Shown: positions 25,562 through 33,919, counted from the stretch's first letter. The stretch: DNA of 44,785 nt from Clostridia bacterium (GCA_017502915.1 JAFVUB010000004.1:1-44785), one strand, 5' to 3'. Numbers and translations: made by a program. The notes: generated by a model not told the origin, from the sequence alone.

Positions 25562-26743
25562 TCAATCTGTTAACTGTACTTCAAATTCTTGAATCAATGA
25601 AATATCCTCAACGCAAATGATCTCGCACGATAAAACATAGGAATCCTTCCCGGCAAGACCGATCACGTTTTTTGAAAGTATCTCTGCCCCCTCAAGCTCT
25701 GTTGAGAGCAAGACCGACAGTCGTTCCTCTGCCAAAGCGGAGGCCTGCTGCTCGGTATATCTTGCCGATACCTCTTGGTATTCAAGCTCGGTTATCGTCG
25801 TTATCGAGAAGGGCAACCGAGCTCCGAAAAAGGAGAACTCCTCTTCCCTATATATTTTATCACAAGTTGCCCCCAAATTTCCACTGTTTACGAAAACTTT
25901 TAGTGATTTTTGAAAAAAATTAAGGTGTTTTTCTTCATTTTTGTTTCCGGTATAGACTTTTTCTGTGTGTTCATAAGGAATTTCAACCAAAAAGCTGCGA
26001 ACAGTCCTTGCTTTTACGTATCCCGAGGCTCTTGTAACTCGAAGCCCGGGGGTGTGTTCACCGTAAACTCCGCTGATCAAGAGATCGCCCGATTTGACCT
26101 CGTCGCCTGCTTTTACCATGGCAAAACCGTTATAAGCGATGACCTCAAGAACCTTTCCGCTTTGCGCTGCAACGACGTTTGCCGGCGACGTTGGCTTAGG
26201 CGTTTCGTCTATCGGTAGCTTTTCCCGAACCTCAACGTAGGCAACCGTGCCTTTGACGTTGACCGATATCCAAGCCAGCTTGTCGCAGGCGAGCTGGGCT
26301 CGCGCCTCGGTCAGATCAGCGTTGAAACCGGCAATAGCGCTTCCTCTTGAAAAGCCGCAGGAGGCAAGAACCTCTTCTATCTCACGAGGTGTCAGCGATT
26401 CGTTTCCGGTGACACGTATATCCCAAACAAAACGCCCCGACAGCCAAACCATAGCGACTGCCGCCGCAAGACCTATCCAAAGACCCGCTCGCTTACGGTA
26501 TTGCCAGACGAAGGACGGAAGCCCTCTCGGCTTTGAAAGCTCAATCTTGATTCCAAGTGCCTCGGCTCTGAATTTTATGCGACTTGCCGTGTGAAGAGTG
26601 CAGACCAAGCTGACGTGTTCGCCGTCCGTTTTCATATCGCGATATGCGTAGCGATATTGCATACAAACGTTGAGAAGATCTGCGGCGCACGATAGATGTG
26701 CCGAGACTGTGCAATATCCGAAAAGTCTATAATACAGTTTCAT
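25562..26743 (-). CDS. yqfD: Sporulation protein YqfD
   Basis: A membrane protein of the SpoIV/YqfD family, made in the mother cell under sigma-E in Bacillus. 393 residues from the ATG at 26743, which follows GAGGAGG; the longer frame overlaps that site. Residues 1-80 are cytoplasmic, a membrane segment lies near 82-100, and a long extracytoplasmic part has a POTRA-like segment (VWDIRVTGNESLTPREIEEVLASCGFSRGS near 103-132) and then a barrel-like region. The order yqfC-yqfD-phoH is conserved among endospore formers. Confidence 0.93.
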   Translation of the reverse strand: MKLYYRLFGYCTVSAHLSCAADLLNVCMQYRYAYRDMKTDGEHVSLVCTLHTASRIKFRAEALGIKIELSKPRGLPSFVWQYRKRAGLWIGLAAAVAMVWLSGRFVWDIRVTGNESLTPREIEEVLASCGFSRGSAIAGFNADLTEARAQLACDKLAWISVNVKGTVAYVEVREKLPIDETPKPTSPANVVAAQSGKVLEVIAYNGFAMVKAGDEVKSGDLLISGVYGEHTPGLRVTRASGYVKARTVRSFLVEIPYEHTEKVYTGNKNEEKHLNFFQKSLKVFVNSGNLGATCDKIYREEEFSFFGARLPFSITTITELEYQEVSARYTEQQASALAEERLSVLLSTELEGAEILSKNVIGLAGKDSYVLSCEIICVEDISLIQEFEVQLTD

Positions 26744-26744
26744 A

Positions 26745-27017
26745 TTATTCCTCCTCGGTAAACGCCATAGAAGCAACCGCGCCACTGACTAAAACTGCTC
26801 CGTTGGTATAACTGTCGCAAAGCAGATCACTTCCCGTTATACAAAGCTTTGATGAAAAAAGTCGAAGGACTATCCGCTGCGGTGAATATTCCGCGATGCC
26901 TCGGCAGGAATAAACGGCAAGACTTTTTTTACCTCGCATTTCAATATAGAAATCAGCTCCGAGATCGAGGTCTGTTCCGCCCTTTGGCAGTATAAATCTT
27001 TTCTTCGCTTTCATCAT
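26745..27017 (-). CDS. yqfC: Sporulation protein YqfC
   Basis: 90 residues, starting at the ATG at 27017 that follows TTGGAGA; a further ATG lies at 27014 and an upstream ATG at 27032 has no binding site. The core (MRGKKSLAVYSCRGIAEYSPQRIVLRL, shown here in part: IAEYSPQRIVLRL) matches the YqfC family, small sporulation proteins that always precede YqfD. It lies one base before yqfD. It is the first gene of the long minus-strand unit and is divergent from ylbJ, another sporulation gene, so the 65-nt gap probably holds two mother-cell promoters. I could not place their boxes with confidence. Confidence 0.9.
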   Translation of the reverse strand: MMKAKKRFILPKGGTDLDLGADFYIEMRGKKSLAVYSCRGIAEYSPQRIVLRLFSSKLCITGSDLLCDSYTNGAVLVSGAVASMAFTEEE

Positions 27018-27082
27018 TGATTCTCCAAACAAAAATAATTAGGGCGATGCCTTAATATATTTATGAAAAGGAGGTGACGGAC

Positions 27083-28048
27083 ATGACACAAGTCAATCGT
27101 GAGTTGGCGAAAAAGCGACGCTTCTCGGGAACGCGGCACCTGCTTCCGCTGCTGCTTTGTTCTGTAATGGCGGTGTTCTTTTTTTTATCAAAGCAAACGG
27201 CGAGCGCCGTCTTATCGGCGCTTGAGCTTTGCTTGAAAAGCGTTGTGCCGTCCATCTTCCCTTTTATGGTCCTATCAAGACTGCTCGTAGAGTGTGGAGG
27301 CGGGGAGCTTTTTGCCCGCCTTTTCGGGCGTCTTACCCAAAGGGTGTTTGGACTTTCCGGATCCGCGGCGACTCCCATATTTCTCGGGGCGCTTTGCGGC
27401 TTTCCGATCGGTGCCGTGGTTTGCGAGAGGTTGTACCGATCCGGTGAGCTTTCGCTCGACGAGCTTGAACTCTTGATCGGAGTAGTAAGCCTGCCGAGCC
27501 CCGCCTTTGTTATAAACGCTGTTGGAGTGAATATGCTTGGCGATCAGAGAAAAGGTCTCGCTTTATATTTCTTGCTTCTGGGAGTGTCACTTGCCATAGG
27601 ACTTGTCGTTTGCAGGTCCTCTTTGCGAAAAACCAATGATTCCCCTCCTGCTCTACGCCTTACGCCCTCTCGTAAAAGGCTGTCCGAGGTCACGGTTGAT
27701 GCAGTAAGCTCGTCGGCAACGGCTCTGCTCAGCGTATGCGCCTATACCGCTTTCTTTTCAACCCTTTCAAAAGCATTGGAAACGGCTCTTTCCTTGCCTG
27801 AAACGGTGTCGATATTGCTAAAGGGTGCACTTGAGTTTTCGGGCGGCTGCTATGCCGCATCAGGTCATCCGTATGCCTTTTCACTTTGCGCGTTAGTGCT
27901 TGGCTGGTCGGGCGTTGGGGTGCATTTTCAAATAATGTCGGTATGTCCCGCAGAGGTATCGTACAAGAAATTTTATACGATCATTTTTGTTCGCGCGCTT
28001 CTTTGCTTCGCTTTTTCGTTTGTCATTTTGCGCTTCTTCGACATATAA
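27083..28048 (+). CDS. ylbJ: Sporulation integral membrane protein YlbJ
   Basis: 321 residues from the ATG at 27083, seven bases after a full AAAGGAGGTGA; the GTG at 27074 lies in that site. About eight membrane segments with the nucleoside-recognition-like signature (SIFPFMVLSRLLVE near 54-67; LGALCGFPIGA near 99-109; LVGWSGVG-type segment near 279). YlbJ is needed in Bacillus for normal spore cortex and resistance and is made in the mother cell. It is divergent from yqfC. Confidence 0.88.
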   Translation: MTQVNRELAKKRRFSGTRHLLPLLLCSVMAVFFFLSKQTASAVLSALELCLKSVVPSIFPFMVLSRLLVECGGGELFARLFGRLTQRVFGLSGSAATPIFLGALCGFPIGAVVCERLYRSGELSLDELELLIGVVSLPSPAFVINAVGVNMLGDQRKGLALYFLLLGVSLAIGLVVCRSSLRKTNDSPPALRLTPSRKRLSEVTVDAVSSSATALLSVCAYTAFFSTLSKALETALSLPETVSILLKGALEFSGGCYAASGHPYAFSLCALVLGWSGVGVHFQIMSVCPAEVSYKKFYTIIFVRALLCFAFSFVILRFFDI

Positions 28049-28079
28049 TGACAGTGAATAAACGAAAGGAAATTATACT

Positions 28080-28325
28080 ATGACAAACGAAATATACTGC
28101 ACCGCCGCCCTGCCCTCGCTGACCTACGCTATGAAGGCACAGCGAGTTCTTTCAGCGGCGGGGCTCAATTCAGATATAGTTAAGCTTGATTCGTCAAAAA
28201 CAAAGCACGGATGCGGATACGGAGTCAGCTTCTCCTGCAGTGAGACCGACTCTGTGAAGCGTGCATTGAGATCGGGCGGAGTAAATGTTAAACAGTATGT
28301 CTCCGGAGGCGGTGAGCTACTGTGA
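28080..28325 (+). CDS. DUF3343 protein (putative Se/S carrier-like)
   Basis: 81 residues. The pattern AALPSLTYAMKAQRVLSAAGL near the start and KHGCGYGVSF near 42-51 with a conserved Cys fits DUF3343, small proteins proposed to carry sulfur or selenium. Its last bases overlap the start of the cysteine desulfurase (GTGA), a pairing common in Clostridia. The role as a sulfur acceptor is an inference from family and neighbour. Confidence 0.75.
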   Translation: MTNEIYCTAALPSLTYAMKAQRVLSAAGLNSDIVKLDSSKTKHGCGYGVSFSCSETDSVKRALRSGGVNVKQYVSGGGELL

Positions 28326-29455
28326 TATATCTTGACAACGCCGCCACCGGCTTTCCAAAGCCCGAATCGGTAGTCAGTGAGGTTAATAACTGCATCAAGA
28401 ATTATTGCGGTAATCCCGGACGGGGCTCACACGAGCTGGCGCTTGCGTCTGCTGAAAAGATATATGAGTGCCGTGAAGCACTGTCTGATTTCTTTTTCTT
28501 GGGAAGTCCGGAGAGGGTTGTTTTTACCGAGAATGCAACGCACTCGATAAATCTCGTTATAAAAGGGCTTTTGCACCGAGGAGATCACGTTATCATTTCG
28601 GACATGGAGCACAACTCGGTATTTCGCCCGATATACCGTATGGCAAAGGAAAACGGAGTTCACTTCGATATATTTCCGACGCACCCGGAGGAGCGAATAG
28701 TTGATAACGTGAAAAGGCTTATACGGCGTAATACCAAGCTCGTTATTTGCACTCACACGCCAAACGTCAGCTCAGCGATCCTTCCAATAGCCGAGCTTGG
28801 CGAGCTTTGCCGTAATAGAGGCGTTGTTTTTGCGCTTGACGCGGCGCAGTCTGCAGGGCATCTTCCGATAAATATGAAAGATATGAAAATAGACGCTCTC
28901 TGCTTGCCGGGTCATAAGGGCCTTTGCGGAATACAGGGCTGCGGAGCGCTTTGCCTTGGCGAAGAAATATCTTTATCGACGCTTACCGAAGGTGGCAACG
29001 GAATCAACTCACTTGAGGCTGATATGCCGGAGCTGTCTCCCGAAAGATACGAGACCGGAACTCTTCCAACGCCATCGATCGTAGGGCTGCTCCAAGGAGT
29101 TCGTGAGGTGGCAAGCACGGGTGTTGAACGGATACACAAGCACGAGCTTGCGCTGTGGCAGATATGCTACGAGGCATTGATGCGACTTGGAGGAGTTGAG
29201 GTCTACGAGCCAGACTGCGCCGGCGCGGTGTTGCTTTTTAATTTTAACCGACTGCCCTCAGACCGCGTTGCATCAGAGCTTGGTCGGGCTGGAGTATGTG
29301 TACGAGGAGGATACCACTGCTCGGCGCTCGGTCACAAGACCCTGAAAACTCCTCCCGGTGGTGCCGTTCGTGTCAGCTTTGGCCTTTATAACAATGAGCA
29401 GGACATCGACGGACTGGCAGATGCCCTTGCTCATATCAAAAGAAAGACAGAATAG
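28322..29455 (+). CDS. Cysteine desulfurase family protein (class V aminotransferase)
   Basis: A PLP enzyme that takes sulfur (or selenium) from cysteine (or selenocysteine). 377 residues starting at GTG 28322, coupled to the DUF3343 gene. Marks: YLDNAATGFPKPE at 3-15, HDHVIISDMEHNSVFRP-type segment near 95-110, DAAQSAGHLPI near 173-183, the Schiff-base Lys in LPGHKGLCGIQG near 194-205, and the late loop RGGYHCSALGHKTL near 329, whose Cys would carry the persulfide. It belongs to the group often annotated as cysteine desulfurase family protein rather than IscS or SufS. A sigma-E-like promoter for sigK overlaps its stop codon. Confidence 0.85.
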   Translation: MIYLDNAATGFPKPESVVSEVNNCIKNYCGNPGRGSHELALASAEKIYECREALSDFFFLGSPERVVFTENATHSINLVIKGLLHRGDHVIISDMEHNSVFRPIYRMAKENGVHFDIFPTHPEERIVDNVKRLIRRNTKLVICTHTPNVSSAILPIAELGELCRNRGVVFALDAAQSAGHLPINMKDMKIDALCLPGHKGLCGIQGCGALCLGEEISLSTLTEGGNGINSLEADMPELSPERYETGTLPTPSIVGLLQGVREVASTGVERIHKHELALWQICYEALMRLGGVEVYEPDCAGAVLLFNFNRLPSDRVASELGRAGVCVRGGYHCSALGHKTLKTPPGGAVRVSFGLYNNEQDIDGLADALAHIKRKTE

Positions 29456-29480
29456 TCCGAGCCCACTCCCTCATATATAT
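29450..29480 (+). promoter_or_regulatory. Sigma-E-like promoter of sigK
   Basis: GAATAGT at 29450-29456 and CATATATAT at 29472-29480 with a 15-bp spacer resemble the sigma-E pattern. The start would be near 29487, just before GGGGGAGG at 29493-29500. The -35 overlaps the desulfurase stop. Confidence 0.5.
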
Positions 29481-29505
29481 GAATAAAAAAACGGGGGAGG
29501 ATAAT

Positions 29506-29850
29506 ATGATATCCTATATTTTCAGCCTTTTTTCGGAATTAGCGCACCTTATTCTCGGCATTGGAACGCCGCAAAACTTTCCCGCTCCACTTTCGCATGA
29601 GCGAGAGATGCAGTGCTTTGCCGAGATGAAAGCGGGCAGCGAGACTGCGCGACAGGAACTGATACTTCATAATCTGCGCTTGGTGTCGCATATTGTTCGT
29701 AAGTATTATTCCACAGGAAAAAACCAAGAAGATTTGATTTCCATCGGTTCGATCGGACTCGTCAAGGCGGTTGACTCCTTCAACTGCAAAAACGGCGTGC
29801 GTTTTGCAACGTACGCCTCAAAATGTATTCAAAATGCTATACTAACATAA
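29506..29850 (+). pseudogene. sigK: sigK 5-prime half (interrupted, excision-restorable)
   Basis: The N-terminal half of the mother-cell late sigma factor, split by DNA insertion and not a decayed gene. The ATG at 29506 is 5 nt after GGGGGAGG. Residues 1-20 (MISYIFSLFSELAHLILGIG) form the hydrophobic pro-sequence that SpoIVFB removes in Bacillus; FPAPLS then starts the mature-like region. Regions 1.2-2.4 follow, with HNLRLVSHIVRKYY, EDLISIGSIGLVKAVDSF and RFATYASKCIQN. Frame and family similarity stop at residue 110; only AILT and a stop follow, where sigma-K reads EILMYFR. The matching 3-prime half begins at 35968. After precise excision the gene would encode 229 residues. Confidence 0.93.
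29827..29849 (+). other. attL-like junction of the sigK element
   Basis: The left junction in sigK contains AATG (29833-29836), then CT and ATACT (29839-29843). The codons are Ile-Gln-Asn-Ala-Ile-Leu-Thr-stop, where intact sigma-K has Asn-Glu-Ile-Leu-Met. Confidence 0.75.
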
Positions 29851-29954
29851 CGGACTTTTTGGAAGCGTATGACACAAATAATCGGTATTCACCTCAATTG
29901 TTAAAAACAAACCAAATTTGAAACAATTCATACAATTACTAGACCTCAAATTTA

Positions 29955-29989
29955 AAAATCGAGGCAGCAAAATAAACTGCCTCGATTTT
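29955..29989 (-). terminator. Terminator of the small element ORF
   Basis: A perfect 13-bp stem (29955-29967 with 29977-29989) lies just after the stop of the small minus-strand ORF and is followed by a T-run in that direction. Confidence 0.75.
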
Positions 29990-29993
29990 CACT

Positions 29994-30215
29994 TCAAGCA
30001 TTTTTTTCAGCGTCTTTAAGAATTGTTTGAGCAACCGCATCAATTAGCTCCAGCTTTTGATTCAGGGAGCAATTCAGCTTCTCAATGTATTGTGCAACAT
30101 ATTCGGCGTGAAATTTTGCCATACACTCGTCAAACATTGTCTGCTTTTCCTGTGTTTCCGGATAATATACAATAATCTTAATAGTTACTCCCCCTTTTTT
30201 TCTGTGTACATTCAA
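29994..30215 (-). CDS. Small element-encoded protein, candidate recombination partner
   Basis: About 64-73 residues, acidic and helical, with IKIIVYYPETQEKQTMF, then HAEYVAQYIEKLNCSLNQKLELIDAV and a charged end. I recall small clostridial proteins of this pattern near serine recombinases, but give no family name. A strong GGGGGAG on the minus strand is followed after 5 nt by ATT, not by ATG, GTG or TTG; the alternative start is a TTG at 30215, nine bases after GAGG. The first would be a rare start codon. It lies next to attL and is oriented against the recombinase. A role as directionality factor is a guess from size and place. Confidence 0.55.
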   Translation of the reverse strand: MNVHRKKGGVTIKIIVYYPETQEKQTMFDECMAKFHAEYVAQYIEKLNCSLNQKLELIDAVAQTILKDAEKNA

Positions 30216-30265
30216 ATATATGTACCTCGGTTAAATAAATATTAAAATTTTTACAAAATTAAGAC

Positions 30266-30307
30266 ACCGATAAATAGGTGCTATGAATTGAGCACTTATT
30301 TATCGGT
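30266..30307. terminator. Hairpin after the MBL lipoprotein gene
   Basis: A 17-bp stem (30266-30282 with 30291-30307) has one wobble pair. In the minus direction a T-rich stretch follows. It probably ends the MBL lipoprotein transcript; nothing else was seen between 30216 and 30406. Confidence 0.65.
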
Positions 30308-30406
30308 ATCCTCGAGTGTATACTTTTACTTACTGATTCAACACGAGCGTTTCGTCTTTCTGTGATTTATCCAAAACGGTAAACCTCACATAAGAACAGC
30401 TATTTG

Positions 30407-32251
30407 TTAGTTATTAAGATACTCCGCTACGGTTTCGTATTTTTTACATGAACAATCCTTAAGAGTAAACACGTATACGTTGTCCTCTGCCAAAAATATC
30501 TTATCTTCACCCAGAGCAACTATATATTTGTTTGCTTGAACAGCGAAAAGATCTACATTTCCCTTAACAACCCTAGCTCCGGCAGGCCAGAATGCATAAT
30601 CAGGATCTATTACTCTGCAAATAGCATTACTACTGTTTTCAGGCAAACCGTGGTGAGCTACCTGTACGATGTCACTCTTCAGCGTGCTTTTTCCATACGT
30701 TTTCGAGAGTAAAGCTCCACCATCATCGTGATCTCCAAGGAAGAACATCGACTTACCCTCAGCTTCAAACTTAAACACCACGCTACAGTTATTGTAATCA
30801 TCTAATGTCTTATCATACACATCAAGCGTAAACAGTATATTTATCTTTGCATTTCGTATATAGAATTCCTGTCCGGGATGAGCCTTAATTTTTGGAACGT
30901 TTGCAACAGAAGTGTTTAAAAAGTTCCTGAAATTTTCCGTATAACGGATATTCCCTTGCTTTTCGTTCGCCCAATTATTAACAAGCTGATCGGAAGACGG
31001 CAAGTTGCATATAAATCTCTCGACCGTTAATTTGTCGGCGTAGGATTCAAAGAAGCTCTCAAAAACATTAACGTGGTCATCATGCGCGTGAGTGATAATC
31101 CATGCGGCTATCACGATTTCATTGGGATTTGGCGCCTGCTTCTTCAAAATATTGTAGATGCGGTCTTCATACCCCTCTAACGAAAAGCCTCCGTCAACGA
31201 GAATAAAGCTTCCGTCAGCAAGTCTTATTATATAACACATTCCGTTATACGTTCTGGCGAGATTGTCATTGAGTAATCCAACCTGTGTTATGGTCGTGTC
31301 GCAATTAGCAACGGGGGTATATTTATTATCCTCTTCCTTCGTGGGAAGAGCGGTCGCGTTGAGCGGCTGTGAAAGCACCTTTGCAAATCCGTTGCGGGGA
31401 GTATAAATAGCCGTAACAACGTATTTATCATTTGTGTATGTTTTATAGATATTGCCTTCAATGTCTTTTTCGGCATAAAGCGTAAAGCCCTCAGCAGCTA
31501 TATTATTGCAATAAGCGGCAAACACATCCTTTTCTACACGTCCAAAATTAAGCATGTGACAGTCATCACCCGTATCAACATACGTTGTTGGATAAAGTCC
31601 TTTGAGCACCGGAAGCACGGAAAGCGGAGCTCCAAAAGTCATATCTATTACAAAATCCCCATCCAAACAAATATTTCCATTGGGATCTTGCTTTTCCTCA
31701 AGTATTTTCAAGATTTTCGTAAAGGCATTGGCCATCGTCTTGGGATCGCAGCCCGCAACAACAAGTTTATTACCGACAACGCGTACCTTTACTTCGTTAT
31801 ACTTAAGTGTCTTATAAACCTCATCACTCTCAGGAAATCCCACGTTTCCCACAAGTATTTCTGCCATATCGGCATCGTATGAGCCACCCTTTTTCGGAGC
31901 GAGCGACTGGGCATCGACGATTTCCGCATAGCTACTTGCAAAGCTCTTCACCTCATCCAGCAGAGAAGAATTGATATTATAATTAACTCTGATATTTGCA
32001 TAGTTACCGTCAAGCTTAATGTCGATTTTATCGACTCTTGTAATAATTTCTTCGGTAGTGCTATCGGTAGTTGTATTTTCTGCTTCGCCTTCGGTAGTGC
32101 TATCGGTAGTTGTATTTTCTGCTTCGACTTCGGTAGTGCTATCGGTATTTACATTATCATTAGTATTGTCTGTTTTGTTGCACGAAACACATCCCAGTAT
32201 GATAACCATTACCAACAAGTACAGAATTGTTTGCTTGAATAATTTTAACAT
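30407..32251 (-). CDS. Secreted lipoprotein with ComEC-like metallo-beta-lactamase-fold domain
   Basis: 614 residues. A lipoprotein-type signal (hydrophobic run, LGC/VSC near residues 21-25) is followed by a Thr/Glu-rich linker made of 13-residue repeats. Residues about 70-310 contain two unassigned parts. From about 330 the MBL fold begins: the metal motif THAHDDH is near 387-393, and FFLGDHDDGG near 508 and VQVAHHGLPENSS near 535 give further ligands. The C-terminal arrangement resembles the hydrolase domain of ComEC. The substrate is unknown; cell-surface phosphodiester or lactone-type hydrolysis is possible. It is cargo of the sigK element, transcribed opposite to sigK, and has TATAAT at 32299-32294 upstream. 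Confidence 0.75.
   Translation of the reverse strand: MLKLFKQTILYLLVMVIILGCVSCNKTDNTNDNVNTDSTTEVEAENTTTDSTTEGEAENTTTDSTTEEIITRVDKIDIKLDGNYANIRVNYNINSSLLDEVKSFASSYAEIVDAQSLAPKKGGSYDADMAEILVGNVGFPESDEVYKTLKYNEVKVRVVGNKLVVAGCDPKTMANAFTKILKILEEKQDPNGNICLDGDFVIDMTFGAPLSVLPVLKGLYPTTYVDTGDDCHMLNFGRVEKDVFAAYCNNIAAEGFTLYAEKDIEGNIYKTYTNDKYVVTAIYTPRNGFAKVLSQPLNATALPTKEEDNKYTPVANCDTTITQVGLLNDNLARTYNGMCYIIRLADGSFILVDGGFSLEGYEDRIYNILKKQAPNPNEIVIAAWIITHAHDDHVNVFESFFESYADKLTVERFICNLPSSDQLVNNWANEKQGNIRYTENFRNFLNTSVANVPKIKAHPGQEFYIRNAKINILFTLDVYDKTLDDYNNCSVVFKFEAEGKSMFFLGDHDDGGALLSKTYGKSTLKSDIVQVAHHGLPENSSNAICRVIDPDYAFWPAGARVVKGNVDLFAVQANKYIVALGEDKIFLAEDNVYVFTLKDCSCKKYETVAEYLNN
32051..32145. repeat. 39-bp in-frame tandem repeat in the lipoprotein linker
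   Basis: Two full units (32051-32089 and 32090-32128) differ by one or two bases near their ends, and a partial third follows to about 32145. Each encodes 13 residues rich in Thr, Ser and Glu. Being in frame, copy-number change would only alter linker length. Confidence 0.8.
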
Positions 32252-32300
32252 GACACAGTAACTCCTTTTATAATAGTTTATCCTTATGTTAATATTATAT

Positions 32301-32317
32301 CGTGATCAGTGTTCACG
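32301..32317. promoter_or_regulatory. Operator-like dyad upstream of the MBL lipoprotein gene
   Basis: CGTGA at 32301-32305 and TCACG at 32313-32317 form a dyad with a 7-nt centre, just upstream of the TATAAT at 32299-32294. No clear -35 is present, so an activator site is conceivable. Confidence 0.35.
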
Positions 32318-32486
32318 ACACTATAATACCATTTATTAATATATGCCTTTTTACCTGTTAAGGGGCAAGCGCTGCCTGAACCATTAGTATCAATGAAGAT
32401 TTTTTGTGAAAATTTCTTTTTGCAGTTTGGCATTTATTGTAGCTCTATTTCTTCTTATCCAACCTTATTGTCTCGATAGATAGAAA

Positions 32487-33818
32487 TCATTCTACGGGCG
32501 CTATATCAACGTAGCAAACGTCGAAAACCTTAAGTGTTCCGTACCATACAAGCGACTCTGCTCCATCCAATATCATTTCGGTGATAGGCTCTGCGCTGTT
32601 ATCGGCATCCGTTCTGTATACGGTCACCTTATATTTGCCCTGCATTCCATTCCAAGAAAGCTCTATCTTTTTCGGTTCTGTCGTATCCTCGTTGTTGTAG
32701 TGAGTCAACAGCATGCCGTGACGCTTACCGTCGGTAGCCGCTACACAGTGTATGTCCTCACAGGTGCTGACCTCTACAGCAGTACCGAGATCAGCAAGAT
32801 TTGCAAACCAATAAAGGGAGTCATAGGTTTTAAGCTTTCTCTGAGAAAGATTATCAAACACACCGTTGAACAGAGCGCCGGGATTCAAATCGTAATACAT
32901 GAGCATATCAAGAGGTGCGTACTGACAGCCTGCCATTACGCCGGCAACGTAAGATGCTCCCTTTATTCCGGCAATATTTTCAAGGCTATAGACAAAGCTC
33001 TTGTCCCATCCCTTTATGTATGCCCATTCGTTTAGTATGCTTTCGGTCTTTTCGTATCCCGCTTCATCAAGCATATTTCTAACAAATGCAACGCGATCCA
33101 AAAGATTCTCGACCTTGCAGTTATACTCATGCCACGAGAAAAAATCAAGATGAACATTTCTCTTTTTCATCTCGTTTACAAATTCCACCATATAAGCTCT
33201 TGTACCAACGGCGGCGGGACCGCCAATCTTAAGGTGGGGAAATTTTTCCTTGAGGTGCTTTGCGGCAACCTCGTAAAAGTCGAAGAACTGTTCTTTCGTA
33301 CCACTCCAAGTAGGCGAATTGTTATCCTGCTGAAGATCGGGCTCGTTCCATATTTCCCAGTACTCTATATCGTGGTAAAATCCATCAGCCCAGCCCTCGG
33401 TATAATGACGAATAACGTGCTCGCAAATAACCGCCCACTTTTTGTAATCCTTCGGCGGGTGGATATAATATTTCTTAGCAGCGTGCTCAATGGTCTGACC
33501 AAGTCTGTAAAACACCTTTGTACCTGCATCAATTATAGTCTGCAAATATCTATCGGTCAAAAAGAAATCATAGGACTCGGGCAAAGTAGGATCTGCATCA
33601 AAATCAGGAAAAACTCTCCATATATCCACGATGTTCGGCGCACCGTGCGCTAAGCATTCAGCCGAGTCGTGAGTTCTCGCGTATGGAAATCTTGCTGCCT
33701 TGTATTCTTCAAAATTTCCTCTGGTTTTTACTGCCTTGTGCTTTGGACCGTTATTTACGGCATTCATCGGCTTTATCGCGCCAACGCTATTTGAAAAATC
33801 AACTTTAACAGCATTCAT
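32487..33818 (-). CDS. GH39-type glycoside hydrolase (beta-xylosidase/iduronidase-like)
   Basis: 443 residues, with no signal peptide, so an intracellular enzyme acting on imported oligosaccharides. The TIM-barrel has the acid/base Glu in EIWNEPDL (about E159) and the probable nucleophile in ILNEWAY (about E264), the layout of clan GH-A family GH39. The N-terminus (IKPMNAVNNGPKH...ARFPYARTHDSAECLAHGAPNIVDIWRVFPDFDAD) matches bacterial GH39 beta-xylosidase-like proteins. The C-terminal beta domain is short. It is cargo of the sigK element with a consensus sigma-A promoter, a dyad at the start site and an AraC remnant next to it. The substrate is not known. Confidence 0.85.
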   Translation of the reverse strand: MNAVKVDFSNSVGAIKPMNAVNNGPKHKAVKTRGNFEEYKAARFPYARTHDSAECLAHGAPNIVDIWRVFPDFDADPTLPESYDFFLTDRYLQTIIDAGTKVFYRLGQTIEHAAKKYYIHPPKDYKKWAVICEHVIRHYTEGWADGFYHDIEYWEIWNEPDLQQDNNSPTWSGTKEQFFDFYEVAAKHLKEKFPHLKIGGPAAVGTRAYMVEFVNEMKKRNVHLDFFSWHEYNCKVENLLDRVAFVRNMLDEAGYEKTESILNEWAYIKGWDKSFVYSLENIAGIKGASYVAGVMAGCQYAPLDMLMYYDLNPGALFNGVFDNLSQRKLKTYDSLYWFANLADLGTAVEVSTCEDIHCVAATDGKRHGMLLTHYNNEDTTEPKKIELSWNGMQGKYKVTVYRTDADNSAEPITEMILDGAESLVWYGTLKVFDVCYVDIAPVE

Positions 33819-33871
33819 TATGAACCTCCAACAATATTTTATTTAAATATTTAAATAAACAATAATCCTAC

Positions 33872-33888
33872 GTGTAATGATATTACAC
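33872..33888. promoter_or_regulatory. Perfect 17-nt operator-like dyad at the GH39 start site
   Basis: GTGTAAT (33872-33878) and ATTACAC (33882-33888) are exact reverse complements around GAT. It lies at the predicted transcription start of the GH39 gene (about 33884), a classic repressor position. Confidence 0.5.
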
Positions 33889-33890
33889 TA

Positions 33891-33919
33891 ATTATACAAT
33901 ACTGTGCTATGGTTGTCAA
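33891..33919 (-). promoter_or_regulatory. Consensus sigma-A promoter of the GH39 gene
   Basis: On the minus strand, TTGACA (33919-33914) and TATAAT (33896-33891) with exactly 17 bp between. Confidence 0.8.

Noticed and set aside
29479..29505. The earlier in-frame ATG of sigK at 29479
   Set aside because: The GGGGGAGG binding site lies after it, and the hydrophobic pro-sequence begins naturally at 29506.
29506..29850. sigK 5-prime half as a simply truncated pseudogene or sequencing error
   Set aside because: The break falls at the same Asn-Glu-Ile-Leu position used by known skin elements, the other half is present with a recombinase, and both halves are intact in sequence.
32051..32145. A CRISPR-like array
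   Set aside because: The repeat is a directly adjoining in-frame tandem repeat without spacers, coding for a protein linker.
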